64,000 bases of DNA, taken from the NCBI GenBank assembly GCA_002707365.1, contig PAMQ01000013.1:7157-71156 (forward strand), read 5' to 3'. The position numbers and the translations under genes were made by a program. Position 1 is the first letter of the stretch, and the number at the start of each line of letters is the position of its first letter. The stretch comes from Trueperaceae bacterium. GTDB taxonomy: Bacteria; Deinococcota; Deinococci; Deinococcales; Trueperaceae. Shown in pieces: positions 54,292 to 63,958 of this stretch. Below the pieces are notes generated by a model. The model had not been told where the DNA came from. It saw nothing but the letters and a program-made list of their open reading frames with translations, and searched no databases.

Positions 54292-56697
54292 TTACTGGTT
54301 GACGGCAGCAATATAGCCAAAGCGGCGCAGAGTTAACTCCACCAGAAATATGATTGTGCTGGTCAGGATTAAATAAGGCCTTAGAGGCACTGAAGACGAA
54401 GACGAAGATGGGGAGTATTTCGACAAATCATCGTAAACGTTTCCTCCAGTTCTTGTAGCTATTCGCGTCAGCAGGTCACTCGCTCCTTTTCGGTTAAATT
54501 CCCCTGGGGGTGCGCTTACCCGCGTTCTAGCTACGATCTCGTTGTTATCAGCTATAAGTAATGTGCCGGATGTTTCTGATGCCGAAACGGAGCCTTGGTA
54601 TCGACCAGGTCCAATCTGTTCGAGGGGTCTTTCTTCTCCTAGATATCGAACTATTAAATTACGATTATTTACGTAAGAACCGTTCCTAACAGCATCTACT
54701 ACTATTCTTAGTTCATTTTTCTCTTGATAGGCGTAGACCGTGAACTCTTCTGGGGTTGTTTGTAGCCAACGAACAACTGCGCTTAAGGAATTTGGAAGCT
54801 GGGACCATCTACTGAATTTACCGCCCCAAAGATTAAGGTCTGTGGTTAATGCAGCGGTGCGTCCCAGGCCGTGGTGACGAACCGCCAGTAGGGGTTCGTT
54901 GTTCAGAGCCTCTATCAATATTTCTGAATCAGGTTTGAGGGTGCTGGCTACATAAGCGTCTGGTGGCGGGGGAGAACTGCCAAAGATTGCTAGTGGGTGG
55001 CGATGAGTCACGGGTTGGAAGGGATCATCGCGAATAAGTGACCGTGTGGCGGTAATGGCCTCATTAGTGAATATCCTTGGGAGGGTGCCTGTATCCAAGG
55101 TCTCGTAGTATCTACCCCCGCCAGAGGTAGCTATTGCCTCTAGAACATCAAAATCAGCGGACTCCCCAATCGCGATAGTGGATGTCGTGATCTTTTCTAC
55201 CAGTGCTTGAGCAGCCATTTGGTTCAATGTTTCCACTGGACCATCTGAAGGGGAAGATCGTTCGTCGTAAAGATTGCCGTCAGAAAGAACAATAATATGT
55301 TTTAGAGAAGCGTTTGCATTCGAAAGGGCCCGCACTCCTTTCGCATATGCAGGCCCGAGAATGGTTCCTCCTCGCGTTGTGATTGCTAATATGCTGTTTA
55401 GCATTTCCGATTTTCCTCGATCGGTTGCTGGCCTGAGTTCAAAAACCCAATCAGTAAGGGCCTCGTCGCTGAAGGCAACAAGGCCTAATAGGTCTTCGTG
55501 ATAGGCAAGATCAACTACTCCTATCGCTCCCTCTTTAGCCAGATCGATTTTGCTTGGCTTACCTGCACCCATAGATTGCGAACGGTCAAGAATGATCACC
55601 ATGGCTACGAGAGGAAGATCCGTGTCAGTGCGGAGGTCTGTATTAACAGGAAGAACTTCCTCTATTGGAGTCCTGTACCATGAGCCCAGACCGAAACTAT
55701 CCGGCCCACCCGTCATCATCAATCCACCGCCATCTTCGACATAACGCTTAAGTAAAATCATCTGACCAGGAGTAAATGTGCCGGCAGATTCTCGTAGGAT
55801 GACGCTACTGAATAGGAATGGAATTTCGACATCTGCCACAGTTCCTTCATGGATTTTAAAGCCTTGTCGTTTGAGCAAAAGAGCTGTTGCTGGATCGCCA
55901 ATTACTAAAACCGGATCCTGGTCTTCTAGGGCGATTGTTATCTCTAAATTGTCGTCGGCAGTTGGTTGTGTAAAGGCTATCTCGAATCCGACTTTCATTC
56001 TGACATCTGAGTCCCCCGATATTTGATATTGGAAAGGGACGGAGCTAAGGCCTTTGGGGATGCCTAGTTGAATAGTTTTCAAGGATTCGTTGTTTGCTTC
56101 TGGACGCAAAATAATGTTGGCTTCCTGATCCGTTTCAATAACTGCAACAATTTCTACTGTTTCACCGGGATTTGCCTGGTTCGGGCCAAGCAATTTGACC
56201 ATTCGAGCATTCGGTAGGGGCTCTATAGGAAAGACATCTACAGGAAAGTCTGGAAGGGCCTCCAAGGCATTACCAGTACTTTCTGTACCGTCGGAGATTA
56301 ATAATATACGTTGGGCCCTTGATGAACCGGCTACATGAAGGGCACGAGCAAGGTCCGTCTTGTTTGTCTCTAGGAATCCCGGAACGTTTGAAGTAGGATT
56401 TGATATGCGCGTCGCGCTCTCAGCAAAGAAATATACTTCGAAATCAACTTTAGTCGTCGAAAAGTCAAGATCCAATGCCGTAAGCTTAGCTCGGCTCTCA
56501 ACACTATCAGAGACATCAATCAGTAGGGCAACGCTCTCTTCAGGTGCCTTAAATTCAGGTTGGGCCAATGCGATGATGAGTACCGCAAGAGTGAGACAGC
56601 GCAAGGTCCTGGTGCCACTCGCTCGAGGAAGGAATAGGACCAAAGGTAAAAGTAATAAGGCCCAAGCAAAGGTAAAGCCGAAATTAAAACCAAACAC
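54292..56697 (-). CDS. Membrane VWA-domain protein
   Basis: An 801-residue protein with two N-terminal membrane helices, a first VWA-like segment (VALLIDVSDSVES), and a second clear VWA domain with MIDAS motif DRSQSMGAG near residue 370 and LKHIIVLSDG. A C-terminal membrane helix (PYLILTSTIIFLVELTL) is present. The layout resembles BatA-like or glutamine-amidotransferase-like VWA proteins of the aerotolerance type. Partners and function are not known. Its start region follows two helices, and the stop converges on the truD remnant 9 bases away. Confidence 0.88.
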   Translation of the reverse strand: MFGFNFGFTFAWALLLLPLVLFLPRASGTRTLRCLTLAVLIIALAQPEFKAPEESVALLIDVSDSVESRAKLTALDLDFSTTKVDFEVYFFAESATRISNPTSNVPGFLETNKTDLARALHVAGSSRAQRILLISDGTESTGNALEALPDFPVDVFPIEPLPNARMVKLLGPNQANPGETVEIVAVIETDQEANIILRPEANNESLKTIQLGIPKGLSSVPFQYQISGDSDVRMKVGFEIAFTQPTADDNLEITIALEDQDPVLVIGDPATALLLKRQGFKIHEGTVADVEIPFLFSSVILRESAGTFTPGQMILLKRYVEDGGGLMMTGGPDSFGLGSWYRTPIEEVLPVNTDLRTDTDLPLVAMVIILDRSQSMGAGKPSKIDLAKEGAIGVVDLAYHEDLLGLVAFSDEALTDWVFELRPATDRGKSEMLNSILAITTRGGTILGPAYAKGVRALSNANASLKHIIVLSDGNLYDERSSPSDGPVETLNQMAAQALVEKITTSTIAIGESADFDVLEAIATSGGGRYYETLDTGTLPRIFTNEAITATRSLIRDDPFQPVTHRHPLAIFGSSPPPPDAYVASTLKPDSEILIEALNNEPLLAVRHHGLGRTAALTTDLNLWGGKFSRWSQLPNSLSAVVRWLQTTPEEFTVYAYQEKNELRIVVDAVRNGSYVNNRNLIVRYLGEERPLEQIGPGRYQGSVSASETSGTLLIADNNEIVARTRVSAPPGEFNRKGASDLLTRIATRTGGNVYDDLSKYSPSSSSSSVPLRPYLILTSTIIFLVELTLRRFGYIAAVNQ

Positions 56698-56852
56698 AAA
56701 CCAGCCTATCAGGCTGACAAAAATTATTCACTCGCGCCTTAAGGCTAACTTAGAAATAAAGCTAAGCTTAGGTGTGTAGTGGTAACTTGGAGATTAAAGG
56801 TTTATAAGAAGATGTTAACCGGTGATAGGTATCAGTTAGATCTCATCTTGGT

Positions 56853-57491
56853 ATGAAAAGAAACGGTCCTAACTCAAACGCTAAATGGTCGTTAGAGCGG
56901 AAGTTATGGTCTCTCGGAAGTACCCCGTTAGTGGGAATTGACGAGGCCGGCCGGGGCGCCCTGGGAGGTCCAGTTGTGGTCGCTGCAGTCATGCTCCCTT
57001 ACGGAAATTATCCGTACAGAGATTCGAAGGAGGTTTCTGGCAAGCAGCGCTATGAGTGGGAAAAGCGTATTATTGAGGAAGCTCTAGCTTGGGGTATTGG
57101 GGTGGTTGAGCCACGGGACATAGACCGTCTTAATATTTTGGGAGCTACCCATCTTGCTGCCGAACGGGCTGTGTCGCGGTTAGTAGTTTCCCCAGGTGGC
57201 TTGATTACTGATTATCTCTTTCTTCCTTCCACCGTCCCGGTGCTTTCGCCTCCCAGAGCAGATAGCATTAGTATTCAAGTGGCGGCCGCGAGTATTCTAG
57301 CGAAAACCTATCGTGACAGGCTATTGGTTAGGTTGGCTCGGGCATATCCGGGATATTTTCTTGAAAGCAATATGGGTTATGGAACCGCGGAGCACCTTAA
57401 GGCTATTCGTAAGCATGGTCCTACCTCTTTTCATCGCCATTCATTCAAACCGGTACTCGAGGCAAACAGAGTCTCGCATTACCATGACTGA
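56853..57491 (+). CDS. rnhB: Ribonuclease HII
   Basis: Removes ribonucleotides from RNA-DNA hybrids. The 212-residue protein has the catalytic DEAGRGALGGPVVVAAVML near residue 30, the DSKEVSGKQR loop, and SIQVAAASILAKTYRDR plus a C-terminal HRHSFKPV. Start ATG at 56853. It is followed 27 bases later by the PSP1 gene. Confidence 0.96.
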   Translation: MKRNGPNSNAKWSLERKLWSLGSTPLVGIDEAGRGALGGPVVVAAVMLPYGNYPYRDSKEVSGKQRYEWEKRIIEEALAWGIGVVEPRDIDRLNILGATHLAAERAVSRLVVSPGGLITDYLFLPSTVPVLSPPRADSISIQVAAASILAKTYRDRLLVRLARAYPGYFLESNMGYGTAEHLKAIRKHGPTSFHRHSFKPVLEANRVSHYHD

Positions 57492-57518
57492 CGGTGTAAC
57501 ATTGGGCTTTGAAGGGCT

Positions 57519-58370
57519 TTGGTGGCAAATGTGCCTGAGTGTGTAGGAATAAAGTTTGATAATGGACCGAAGATCCATTACATGGAGGTGTCGCCGGAGG
57601 TTCCGGATCTTGGCAGTCTTTGTATAGTTAAAACCCGACGAGGAGTAGAAATTGGACGTGTTCGTACTGAAGCTAACAGCCATTCGCAGGCTAATGGGCG
57701 CGTAATTCGCTCGGCGTTACGTGAGGATATCGAACGCTATCGACATCTCATCGCTAAAGCTGACGATCTCAAATGGCTCGTTCGGGCTCGAGCCAGAGAG
57801 CAAGGGCTTAAATTAAAAATTGTTTCCTTAGAGTTCACATTGGACGAGAAATTACTGATCGTCAATTACTCTAGTGAACGTAATGCTTCGCTACAGGGCT
57901 TAGCAAGATTATTGAAGGCACATACGTCAGCACGGACAGAGTTCTTGAATATAGGCCCACGGGATCAGGCGCGAATAATGGGTACCCTGGGAGCCTGTGG
58001 TGATGGGTCGTGTAGTTCGACGTGGTTGCAGGAGTTTAAGCCTGTTGGAATACGTATGGCGCGTGACCAACAGTTACCTCTCAATCCGGACAAGATTACT
58101 GGGCCGTGTGGGCGGCTCAAATGTTGCCTTCAATACGAACACGAACAGTATAAGAGCCTCCTAAAAGGAATGCCTAAAAAAGGTGGTCGAGCATGTCATA
58201 AAGAAAGTGGCACCTGCGGCCGTATAATTAACTTAAATCCTTTGAAAGGTACTGTAGAAATGCGAAAGGATGAGGGTGGTACGGTGCAGTATCCAGCGGA
58301 AGAAGTAGAACGTATTACAAGTCAGGGTAATCGAAAGAATATTGAAGTGGCATCGTCACAAAAAGGGTAG
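57519..58370 (+). CDS. PSP1-domain protein, RicT-like
   Basis: A 283-residue protein of the PSP1 C-terminal domain family (RicT/YaaT). It shows VGIKFDNGPKIHYME and the family cysteine cluster CGDGSC...CGRLKCCLQYEHEQY, which can hold an Fe-S cluster in RicT of Bacillus. In Firmicutes RicT works with RicA and RicF on RNA maturation; the partners are not in this window. Start is TTG at 57519 or GTG at 57522. It converges on holB. Confidence 0.92.
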   Translation: MVANVPECVGIKFDNGPKIHYMEVSPEVPDLGSLCIVKTRRGVEIGRVRTEANSHSQANGRVIRSALREDIERYRHLIAKADDLKWLVRARAREQGLKLKIVSLEFTLDEKLLIVNYSSERNASLQGLARLLKAHTSARTEFLNIGPRDQARIMGTLGACGDGSCSSTWLQEFKPVGIRMARDQQLPLNPDKITGPCGRLKCCLQYEHEQYKSLLKGMPKKGGRACHKESGTCGRIINLNPLKGTVEMRKDEGGTVQYPAEEVERITSQGNRKNIEVASSQKG

Positions 58371-58383
58371 TTAATAGTAATCT

Positions 58384-59289
58384 TTAGCGGGTTATCTTCC
58401 TTAAATTAAGGATCAATTCTACAAATGCTAAAGAGGCTGAGCCGTAGTGCTTCAGGCGGGTTTCACATCTATCTATGGCGTTGGATGCTTTGTAATATAA
58501 TGTTGGTGGTAACAACCGGAAATGTTCACGCAGAGTGGTGAATATATCTATATTGGAAACCAACCAATGGTTTTCCAGTCTTTCCGCAATCTCAAAACTA
58601 TTACTTAAATTCCTCTCAAGCGAAGCTGCCAAAGCCGAAACAGTTTCAGCTAATTCTTTGGCGGATTGTAGGTTTGAACGGGCCCTTAAGAGTGGACCGA
58701 TTTGGCCTAGCCGGTAAGCGGGTAAAAAATCTAAATCTGAGAAATCAGATGTGTCAACAGGACCCAAGCGTATCTGGGTGCATCGGGAGGTCACCGTGGG
58801 CAACACTGCGGATTTGCTTGGGGCAATGAGTATTATTGTGGCGTAGTTAGGGGGCGCCTCGAGCGTCTTGAGGAAAGAATTAGCTGCACTCCGAGTGAGG
58901 TGTTGAGCTCCATCTATTACCCCCACTCTACGTTTATATATAGGTCTTTGTTCTAGCCACGACACCAAAGGCTGGTCGGCATTGCCCTGCCGTACAACTA
59001 GTTCCCCAATGCGGATTTCGGGATTTCGGGATCTTTTACCTGAGGTAGTAGAGGTTTGGGGGAATAATTCCCGATAATCAGGGTGTTTGTCGGGAGGCGT
59101 AGCACAACTTTTGCATGTTCCACATGGGTCCGAATCCTTTGGTTTTTCGCAATTAAGATATGCGTTATACCAGTGAGCCAAGGCGCGTCTTCCTACACCT
59201 TCAGGACCTGTTAATAGGAGGGCGTGACCACGAAAGTTTCTGACAAGATCTTGGGCCTCCTCATGTCCCAAGAGAGAGGGAAGTGCCAT
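58384..59289 (-). CDS. holB: DNA polymerase III delta-prime subunit
   Basis: Clamp-loader subunit, 301 residues. It has the AAA+ P-loop LLTGPEGVGRRALAHW (a variant P-loop), a zinc module C...CGTCKSC, and SFLKTLEAPPNYATIILIA with an SRC motif as TSRCTQIRL. The variant P-loop is expected for delta-prime, which need not hydrolyse ATP. dnaX is 50 kb away on the same strand. Start ATG at 59289. Confidence 0.92.
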   Translation of the reverse strand: MALPSLLGHEEAQDLVRNFRGHALLLTGPEGVGRRALAHWYNAYLNCEKPKDSDPCGTCKSCATPPDKHPDYRELFPQTSTTSGKRSRNPEIRIGELVVRQGNADQPLVSWLEQRPIYKRRVGVIDGAQHLTRSAANSFLKTLEAPPNYATIILIAPSKSAVLPTVTSRCTQIRLGPVDTSDFSDLDFLPAYRLGQIGPLLRARSNLQSAKELAETVSALAASLERNLSNSFEIAERLENHWLVSNIDIFTTLREHFRLLPPTLYYKASNAIDRCETRLKHYGSASLAFVELILNLRKITR

Positions 59290-59511
59290 CTAAAATCTAC
59301 AAACTTGACACGTAGGTAGTGCCTGGAAACGGCCCTCAAGTGCTGGGCTAGTGTTAGGTGTTTGAGTAGAAGGATTCATAGTTAAAAATGTTTTATTCCC
59401 ACAATAGTTTTGAGAGATCCCATAGCTAGGCGGTTTAGGGGCCGCTCCATAAAACTGAAACAAGACATCATATAATTTCCATCCTCCTTTGAGGTTACTT
59501 AGTTTTGGTGA

Positions 59512-60441
59512 TTAAGGCTTCAGATCAATTATTAACTTAATACCAGTATGTAAAACAGTTTCTACCTCCATTTTAGTCAGTCCGGAGCCTAATTGTAAGG
59601 AAAAACCGGGCTCGTTAAAAGGTAAAATTAATTCAGTTGATAAGCGATACTTCTCCGAATCATCTTTGTAAGGTTCTGATGAAAATGAAACGACGATCTC
59701 GGTCTGGTTTCGTAAGTAGTGAGTTCCTTTCAAACGGGTACCAAGTATTAAACCATCACTATTACCGCCAGCTGTAAACGCTAGTTGCCAGCTGGGATAA
59801 TGACGCGGCGATGATACGAACGTAGCCCCTAAATTGAAATAGTCGTTTTTTTGTGGATGATTGGTAAGCCCTTCAGCTTCGAATTCTAGGTTATGGTTTC
59901 CGAGGGCTCGGTAAAAATGTGCCTCTGTTCTGATAAAACCCCCGAAATTACTAGTAGTTCGAAAAACAGAAGGAGAAAGATTTAGGAGAATAACGCGGGA
60001 CGGTCGATAATCTAATTTAAAACTGACTTGTTGCCAATGTGCTGTTAAAAATCCTGAAGCTGGTGGTTCCAAGGGAAACCGTGTTTCAGGGGAGAAGGGC
60101 CTCAAGGTCGTATTTCCGACGGCTATTGTGACCTTACCTGCGATTGACCCGAACGCTGCCTGTCCGGAAAGGTCGACAAAATACTCACCATGGTTGCTAA
60201 CAGAGGCTGAACCCGAAAGCTGTAGATTCCCAATGGGTCCAAAGCTACGTGAATTACGAAATGCTGCTCGAACCTGTGGTGTTGGTGCTAGGGAAACACC
60301 AAAGTTCAGCTTGGTCCTTTCAACTGAAACATCTTTCATCTGCACAGAGAAGCCCAAGGCTTGAGCCTCTGAATTAAGGTTCAAGACTAGTGTTTGTGCA
60401 TAAGTTGAACCCGCCAAAAGTAGTAAGGCGAGAACTCTCAT
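59512..60441 (-). CDS. Putative outer-membrane beta-barrel protein
   Basis: I do not recognise a family. From the ATG at 60441 the protein starts with a signal peptide (MRVLALLLLAGSTYAQ) and continues with about 290 residues of alternating hydrophobic/polar strands with Gly/Ser/Asn turns, of the sort found in outer-membrane beta-barrels (for example LNLSPSVFRTTSNFGGFIRTEAHFY). Deinococcota have an outer membrane, so this is plausible. It ends in IDLKP, not the usual aromatic residue. An in-frame ATG at 60486 would add 15 residues before the signal. Function unknown. Confidence 0.6.
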   Translation of the reverse strand: MRVLALLLLAGSTYAQTLVLNLNSEAQALGFSVQMKDVSVERTKLNFGVSLAPTPQVRAAFRNSRSFGPIGNLQLSGSASVSNHGEYFVDLSGQAAFGSIAGKVTIAVGNTTLRPFSPETRFPLEPPASGFLTAHWQQVSFKLDYRPSRVILLNLSPSVFRTTSNFGGFIRTEAHFYRALGNHNLEFEAEGLTNHPQKNDYFNLGATFVSSPRHYPSWQLAFTAGGNSDGLILGTRLKGTHYLRNQTEIVVSFSSEPYKDDSEKYRLSTELILPFNEPGFSLQLGSGLTKMEVETVLHTGIKLIIDLKP

Positions 60442-60763
60442 GTTTCTATTTTGGCCCATACAGGCAGTGGGGGTGGCCGGTTGCATGAAAATTGTACCGT
60501 TGGGATCTTTGCAAACTTATCCCAACGACGGTTAGAACCATCAAGCGGTTGCCATAAAACACTATTAAATGGGTATCAAGGGAGTTCACCTTGTTGCGAA
60601 AGGAGTTAAAAATAGAGGGCTAAGTTAATAAGTAAACTCTTAAATCGTTGTCATTCCTTTGGCCGAAATAATTTGTATTTCAGTTATTAACTGCCTTTTG
60701 TCTAACGGATGAAGGGATCAATGTGTCACAATCGCTCCAGTCAGGTATGGAGGCGTGATTTGA

Positions 60764-62968
60764 GTGAATGAGCGGTTAGTAGTTCTTGTTCTTGCGGGTA
60801 TTGCTTTCCTGGGATTGTGGGTTGCCCCGTGGGCGGCCACTAACCGCGAGACAGGAGCTAGAAGCGCTGTGGTGCTCTTAACTAACCGTTCGATTGACTT
60901 CACTGGGCGCACAGAACCAGTTGACGTCCCTGGTCAGGTGCCTCTATTGATACTAGGATCAATCTGTTTAATAGGCCTTGCTGGGAGTACAGTTCTGGTT
61001 GGTAGGACCCGGCAATTTCTATGGCTTGGATTCGGGGTTGCTACGATTGGCCTTAACGCATGGGGTCTGAATCTTTTTAGTCAAGCTGTAACGGAAGCCC
61101 GGATGGGAGCTTTCGTTGAGGTAGTTGAAGATCGGATTAAAAATCCTAAAGGTACTACTGATATATTGCGTTTACGAGAAATAGCCGATCGTGCTTATTC
61201 TGTACCCCTAAAATATTCCCTTGCAGAAGCTAAAGAGGCTGGTCTGAATGTTCGTCGGCTTCCGTACAAAAACGGAGGGATGGGCCTATCTGCTTTTCTC
61301 ATGTTCTTAGCTGGGAGCGTTTCGGTATTCCTTAGTTTGAGACTTTCTTCTCAGATTAGCGGTGTAATTGATAGAATTATAACAATTACAGCTGTCCCAA
61401 CTATGTCCATACTATTAGCTTTGGTTGTAGCTGCTATTGTGGTGTTGCTGCTACAGCCAACCCCTATAGGTCGCAGTGTTGAAATTTCGAGTCCCTATAT
61501 GTATTTGGTGGGACGGATAGACACGTTATGGCATGCCTATCTAACGCTGTTCTCAGACTCGTTAGGGACACTTTCTGGCTTCATGGAAGCGCTGAAGTTT
61601 TCTACTCCTCTGATTTTTACAGGCCTGGCAGTAGCCTTTGGCTTTCAAGCCGGCCTATTCAATATTGGTGCTCCCGGTCAGATGATTATTGGGGCTATTT
61701 TTGCAATGTTGATAGGTGTGTATTTACCTGGACCAAAGATTTTAATTCTTCCTGCAACCGTCATAGCAGCCGCAGTTGGAGGTGGACTGTGGGGAGCTCT
61801 ACCCGGCTGGCTTAAAGCTCGATTTGGAGCTAGCGAAGTTATCAATACTATTCTCCTGAATCTTGTCGCGGCGGCATTTTTGCTATTTATTTTGTCTTCG
61901 AGTCCCTCCTTTGCGGCTTCCGCTCTCCGGATTATCGTTTTCTTTGCGCTGGCAGGGTTATTTATTCTCGCGTTAGCAATTATCCCCATCATCCGGAAGG
62001 TTTTTAAGAAAGCTCCGCGGGCAATACTAGGATTAGTAGGTGTTACGGTTTTGATTGGCACGGTTTTGGTTGGGTTACCACGGGTTGGTGATCAGGTAGT
62101 TGTTCTCAACCTACCGTTTAAGGTTGCGGGGTCAGAACCTAAGTCGCAGGAGGTTAGGGAAGCCGCAAGGTTGCCCCAGTTACCTGAGTTTTTTGGGATT
62201 GATGTGCGAGAAACTCCGGGTGTTAATGAGGTAAAGATCAATGGTGCCTTAGTTATTGGGATAGTGGTAGGACTAGTAATCCTTTTAATTATCACGAAGA
62301 TGGCTACTCGTATGCCTTGGTTGTTTCGGTTCGCTATATCTTGTTTCGCTGGAGTGTTGAGTTTTGGTGTGAGCGCGGCATTTGGACTTACGAAAGCCAG
62401 CATTGCTATACCTCCAACAAATCTTAACGCTGCCTTTCTTATCGCTATAGCATCTGCGGTTTTGATGCAGTACGTCCTGTGGCGAACAAAGTGGGGATAC
62501 GAACTTAGAGCTGTAGGGGTTTCTCCTGAGGCCGCAGAATACGGTGGTGTTAGCATTTCTAGGAATACTATACTAGCCATGACGGTGAGTGGCGCGTTCG
62601 CTGGTCTTACCGCCTGTCATTATGTTTTGGGTGGCGCCTTAAATGATTTTTCTTTGCGACAAGCTTTGCCTACCGGCGATGGTTTCGATGGAATTGCGGT
62701 AGCCCTATTGGGCGGCAATTCCCCCCTAGGTATAGTTTTGTCAGCTTTTTTGTTCGGGGTATTAAAGAACGGTGGTTCAGTTCTAAACATTACTTTCCCA
62801 GGGTTGACTAGAGATGTTGTCAGCATGATTCTTGCCTTGGTAGTGCTGTTTATTGCTGCCAAAGGATTTCTTCTTCGCAAGGCTAGCAAAGGGTTGGTTC
62901 AGAGATCTTCCAGTCTAGGGAATGCGGGACGAAAATCATATCAGGAGAGGTCATCTGGTGAGTCTTGA
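60764..62968 (+). CDS. ABC transporter permease, nucleoside/BmpA type, enlarged
   Basis: A 734-residue membrane protein of the BPD_transp_2 (nucleoside permease) family. The core motifs FGFQAGLFNIGAPGQMIIGA (about residue 290-305) and WGYELRAVGVSPEAAEYGG (about 573-590) are present. The protein is about twice the usual size, with an N-terminal extra part of about 260 residues and an insert of about 130 residues between the two core halves. It pairs with the next permease, overlapping by 11 bases. The ATP-binding and BmpA-like binding proteins are not in the window, so they may lie outside it. Confidence 0.9.
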   Translation: MNERLVVLVLAGIAFLGLWVAPWAATNRETGARSAVVLLTNRSIDFTGRTEPVDVPGQVPLLILGSICLIGLAGSTVLVGRTRQFLWLGFGVATIGLNAWGLNLFSQAVTEARMGAFVEVVEDRIKNPKGTTDILRLREIADRAYSVPLKYSLAEAKEAGLNVRRLPYKNGGMGLSAFLMFLAGSVSVFLSLRLSSQISGVIDRIITITAVPTMSILLALVVAAIVVLLLQPTPIGRSVEISSPYMYLVGRIDTLWHAYLTLFSDSLGTLSGFMEALKFSTPLIFTGLAVAFGFQAGLFNIGAPGQMIIGAIFAMLIGVYLPGPKILILPATVIAAAVGGGLWGALPGWLKARFGASEVINTILLNLVAAAFLLFILSSSPSFAASALRIIVFFALAGLFILALAIIPIIRKVFKKAPRAILGLVGVTVLIGTVLVGLPRVGDQVVVLNLPFKVAGSEPKSQEVREAARLPQLPEFFGIDVRETPGVNEVKINGALVIGIVVGLVILLIITKMATRMPWLFRFAISCFAGVLSFGVSAAFGLTKASIAIPPTNLNAAFLIAIASAVLMQYVLWRTKWGYELRAVGVSPEAAEYGGVSISRNTILAMTVSGAFAGLTACHYVLGGALNDFSLRQALPTGDGFDGIAVALLGGNSPLGIVLSAFLFGVLKNGGSVLNITFPGLTRDVVSMILALVVLFIAAKGFLLRKASKGLVQRSSSLGNAGRKSYQERSSGES

Positions 62969-63893
62969 CGCAATCCTACTAGTTACTTTAATAGGTTCTA
63001 CCCTTAGAGCTACAACGCCCCTTCTCCTAGCTGCGCTCGGTGGGATGTTTAGCGAGCGGTCGGGTGTGGTGAACATTGCCCTTGAGGGCATTATGCTTTT
63101 TGGGGCTCTAAGCGCCGCAATAACTGCTCAGTTGATTGAGGCCCCGTTTTTGGTAGACAACCCTAATGCCTTCGTGCCTCTGGCTCCAGTAGCTGGCGTT
63201 TTAGCGGCTGCAGCAGCGGGGGCCTTAGTCGGGTGGATACATGCAGTTATATCAATCCGGTATAACGCTGACCAAATAATTACAGCCACTGCAATAAACC
63301 TTATGGCAATCGGAATACCTAGACTTATACTGACTGGGCTTTACGATAATTCCTCGACTAGTGAACCGCTTCGGAATCGGTTACCTGAGTGGGGTTTCGG
63401 TGATTTTACCTTAAGTCCCCTTGTTTATTTGGCTTTTTTGTTGGTACCAATAACCTGGTATGTAATCTTCCGTACCCCCTTTGGCCTAAGATTACGATCT
63501 GTGGGAGAGCATCCTGAAGCAGCAGATTCTGTTGGGATTGACGTACGCCAAATCAGATATTACGCTGTGATACTTTCGGGTGTTTTAGCAGGTCTAGCTG
63601 GTGCCTTCTTGTCTATAGGAAATCTTAATCAGTTTATTCGGGAGATGGCTGGAGGGAGAGGGTTTATTGCGCTGGCCGCACTAATTTTTGGCAAATGGAA
63701 TCCGTGGGGTGTTCTTGGCGCAACGCTTCTTTTTGGGGCTTTTGAGGCGGCAGCTACGTTGTTGGGTGGTACGCAACTTCTTCCACCTACTATAGTCCAA
63801 GCTATCCCATTTGTGCTCACCATGCTTGTCTTAGCTGGTTTCGTCGGACGGGCCATAGCCCCTAAAGCTATCGGAAAGCCTTTCGAGAAGTAG
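62958..63893 (+). CDS. ABC transporter permease, second subunit (nucleoside type)
   Basis: A 311-residue permease with LLLAALGGMFSERSGVVNIALEGIMLFGA and TPFGLRLRSVGEHPEAADSVGID, typical of the NupQ-like partner of the first permease. The start is GTG at 62958 with AGGAGAGG about 8 bases upstream; the frame open from 62922 is a longer alternative. It runs to 63893. Substrate by family is nucleosides, but sugars are possible. An inverted repeat lies just after the stop. Confidence 0.92.
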   Translation: MSLDAILLVTLIGSTLRATTPLLLAALGGMFSERSGVVNIALEGIMLFGALSAAITAQLIEAPFLVDNPNAFVPLAPVAGVLAAAAAGALVGWIHAVISIRYNADQIITATAINLMAIGIPRLILTGLYDNSSTSEPLRNRLPEWGFGDFTLSPLVYLAFLLVPITWYVIFRTPFGLRLRSVGEHPEAADSVGIDVRQIRYYAVILSGVLAGLAGAFLSIGNLNQFIREMAGGRGFIALAALIFGKWNPWGVLGATLLFGAFEAAATLLGGTQLLPPTIVQAIPFVLTMLVLAGFVGRAIAPKAIGKPFEK

Positions 63894-63901
63894 GCTACTT
63901 T

Positions 63902-63958
63902 GATACTTTTCTGGCCTTTTTGCCACTGGGGTATCGGCCATGCTGTTTAAAAAGTATC
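63902..63958. other. Inverted repeat after the permease genes
   Basis: GATACTTTT at 63902-63910 and its complement at 63950-63958, with an inner GGCC pair. It could fold as a terminator-like stem for the permease operon, but a clear T-run after the stem is missing. The window ends 42 bases later. Confidence 0.4.

Noticed and set aside
62092-62580. 162-codon minus-strand open frame
   Set aside because: It is antisense to the permease core motifs and has no recognisable domain.
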